Positions 39,766 to 41,140 of a stretch of 41,140 nucleotides of DNA are shown in pieces. How positions within the stretch are numbered: position 1 is the first letter of the stretch; each line of letters opens with the position of its first letter. The translations under genes were made by a program, and so were the position numbers. The stretch is from contig VYFQ01000015.1 of the NCBI GenBank assembly GCA_009842325.1, forward strand, positions 1 through 41,140, in the 5' to 3' direction. The notes below the pieces were generated by a model. It saw only the letters and a program-made list of their open reading frames with translations, was not told where the DNA came from and did no database searches. This DNA is from Acidimicrobiaceae bacterium (GTDB lineage Bacteria > Actinomycetota > Acidimicrobiia > Acidimicrobiales > Aldehydirespiratoraceae).

Positions 39766-41124
39766 TCAGAGGGACGCGATCAGCTTCTCCACCCGCTCGT
39801 CGTGGGACTTGAACGGGTCCTTGCACAGCACGGTCCGCTGTGACTGGTCGTTGAGTTTCAGGTGGACCCAGTCGACGGTGTAGTCCCGGCGCCGCTCCTT
39901 GGCCCGGCGGATGAACTCGCCCCGCAGGCGGGCCCGGGTGGTGGACGGCGGGTTCTCCACGGCGTGATGGATCTCGGCCTCGGTCACCAGCGTCTCCACC
40001 ATCCCCCGATGCTGCATGGTGTAGTAGAGGCCGCGGCTCTGGCTGACGTCGTGGTACTGCAGGTCCACGAGGGCGACCCGGGGGTCGGCCAGATCCAGCC
40101 CATGCCGCTCCCGGTAGGCCTCCACCAGATGGTGCTTGACGACCCAGTCGATCTCGCGGTCGAGCTGGAGGGGATCCTGCTCGATGGCGGTCAGGCAGTA
40201 CTCCCACATGGTGAGCGCCTTCTTCTCCTCATCGGACAGGTCGTGGTGCTCGGCGTAGCGCAAGGCCCGGTTCAGATACTCCGACTGGATCTCGAGCGCG
40301 CTGACCTCGCGGCCGGTGGCGAGCCGCACCCGGCGCCGGCAGGTGATGTCGTGGCTGATCTCGCGGATGGCCCTGATCGGGTTCTCGAGCGTCATGTCCC
40401 GCAGCACCACCCTGGGGTCCTCCAGCATCCGCAGCATCAGCGCGCACGTCCCTACCTTGAGGAAGGTGGTGTACTCGCTCATGTTGGAGTCGCCCACGAT
40501 CACGTGCAGGCGCCGGAAGCGCTCGGCGTCGGCGTGGGGCTCGTCGCGGGTGTTGATGATCGGGCGCGACCGGGTGGTGGCCGACGACACCCCCTCCCAG
40601 ATGTGCTCGGCCCGCTGGCTGATGCAGTACATGGCGCCCCGGGCGGTCTGCAGCACCTTGCCCGCCCCCGCGTATATCTGGCGGCTGACCAGGAACGGGA
40701 TCAGCACCTCGGCGTAGTCGCTGAGGTCGTCACGGCGGCTGGTGAGGTAGTTCTCGTGGCAGCCGTAGCTGTTGCCGGCCGAGTCGGTGTTGTTCTTGAA
40801 CAGGAACACGTCGCCGCGGATGCCCTCCTCGGCCAGGCGCTCCTCGGCGTCGCCCAGCAGGCGCTCGACGATGCGCTCGCCCGCCTTGTCGTGCACGACC
40901 AGGTCGTGGGCCGAGTCGCACTCCGGGGTGGCGTACTCGGGATGGCTGCCGACGTCGAGGTAGAGCCGGGAGCCGTTGCCCAGGAACACGTTGCTGCTGC
41001 GCCCCCACGACACCACCTTGCGGAACAGGTAGCGGGCCACCTCGTCGGGGCTCAGGCGGCGCTGGCCCCGCAGCGTGCAGGTGACGCCGTACTCGTTCTC
41101 GATGCCGAAGATGCGCCGCTGCAC
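39766..41124 (-). CDS. pafA: Pup-protein ligase PafA
   Basis: This 452-residue enzyme ligates the prokaryotic ubiquitin-like protein Pup to lysines of target proteins, marking them for the mycobacterial-type proteasome. It belongs to the carboxylate-amine ligase superfamily. The N-terminus [14 protein letters not shown] holds the metal/ATP Glu, [17 protein letters not shown] holds the conserved Asp at 57 in the place of the proposed base, and [41 protein letters not shown] and [14 protein letters not shown] are all conserved. The length is normal. It starts with GTG and has TACGGT six bases before it. The pup, proteasome and dop genes are expected beyond the right edge. Confidence 0.97.
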   Translation of the reverse strand: MQRRIFGIENEYGVTCTLRGQRRLSPDEVARYLFRKVVSWGRSSNVFLGNGSRLYLDVGSHPEYATPECDSAHDLVVHDKAGERIVERLLGDAEERLAEEGIRGDVFLFKNNTDSAGNSYGCHENYLTSRRDDLSDYAEVLIPFLVSRQIYAGAGKVLQTARGAMYCISQRAEHIWEGVSSATTRSRPIINTRDEPHADAERFRRLHVIVGDSNMSEYTTFLKVGTCALMLRMLEDPRVVLRDMTLENPIRAIREISHDITCRRRVRLATGREVSALEIQSEYLNRALRYAEHHDLSDEEKKALTMWEYCLTAIEQDPLQLDREIDWVVKHHLVEAYRERHGLDLADPRVALVDLQYHDVSQSRGLYYTMQHRGMVETLVTEAEIHHAVENPPSTTRARLRGEFIRRAKERRRDYTVDWVHLKLNDQSQRTVLCKDPFKSHDERVEKLIASL

Positions 41125-41130
41125 CCCGCC

Positions 41131-41136
41131 ACCGTA
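41131..41136 (-). promoter_or_regulatory. Candidate -10 box (TACGGT) for pafA
   Basis: TACGGT on the - strand is followed by six bases (GGCGGG) and the GTG of pafA at the edge of the window. Confidence 0.45.
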
Positions 41137-41140
41137 CCCC

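Noticed and set aside
1..41140. tRNA, rRNA or riboswitch, including a TPP riboswitch before thiD
   Set aside because: I found no cloverleaf T-arm sequence. The gap before thiD is 120 bases and shows no conserved TPP riboswitch core.

Overview
The window is high-GC DNA (about 70% by eye) that is almost completely coding, with no gene-free stretch longer than about 140 bases. It carries no rRNA or tRNA gene, transposase or CRISPR array that I can recognise. Several features point to an actinobacterium: Pup ligase PafA with PafB and PafC, an actinobacterial-type TatB/TatC/HelY block, a DUF4193-like acidic protein, and a LexA box of the mycobacterial/Bacillus type. A stand-alone trpF, an enlarged ThyX-like protein and the general style of the catabolic genes fit a member of the Acidimicrobiia better than Mycobacterium or Streptomyces. 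That placement is inference.

From 1 to 12093 the + strand holds a dense catabolic cluster. It starts with a nucleoside/purine-type ABC importer (ATPase, entering from the left edge, and two permeases). A three-subunit molybdenum hydroxylase of the xanthine dehydrogenase family follows, then a small ferredoxin, three related Rieske oxygenases with a GroES-like protein between the first two, and a short-chain dehydrogenase. Together they look like uptake, hydroxylation and oxygenase/demethylase steps for a purine or other N-heterocycle. The substrate is not proven by sequence, and the ferredoxin reductase is not in the window.

From 12116 to 19017 lie hisI and the tryptophan genes trpE, trpC, trpF, trpB and trpA, interrupted by a YgfZ-type folate-binding protein and a membrane J-domain protein. 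A flavoprotein disulfide reductase (19066-20445) and a convergent short-chain dehydrogenase close this part. From 21228 to 23123 is an accessory patch: an orphan AbiEi/DUF559 protein between copies of a 50-52 bp direct repeat, and an AlkB-type repair gene with a LexA box inside its promoter. The next block (23124-32368) holds yqgE, thiD, a large Arg/Asp-rich protein coupled to an enoyl-CoA hydratase gene, a Nudix/acetyltransferase pair, the acidic DUF4193-like gene, a two-domain ThyX-like protein, an M20 amidohydrolase and a degenerate lipid-kinase-like protein.

From 32365 to 41124, all on the - strand, is a protein export and protein turnover block: helY, tatC, tatB, a small membrane protein, a glycerophosphodiester phosphodiesterase, signal peptidase I, pafC, pafB and pafA. 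Two habits run through the whole window. Start and stop codons overlap in ATGA or GTGA at 14 junctions. Many of the remaining genes have a TANNNT -10 hexamer 6 to 8 bases before the start codon, which predicts leaderless transcripts and internal promoters inside apparently continuous gene runs.
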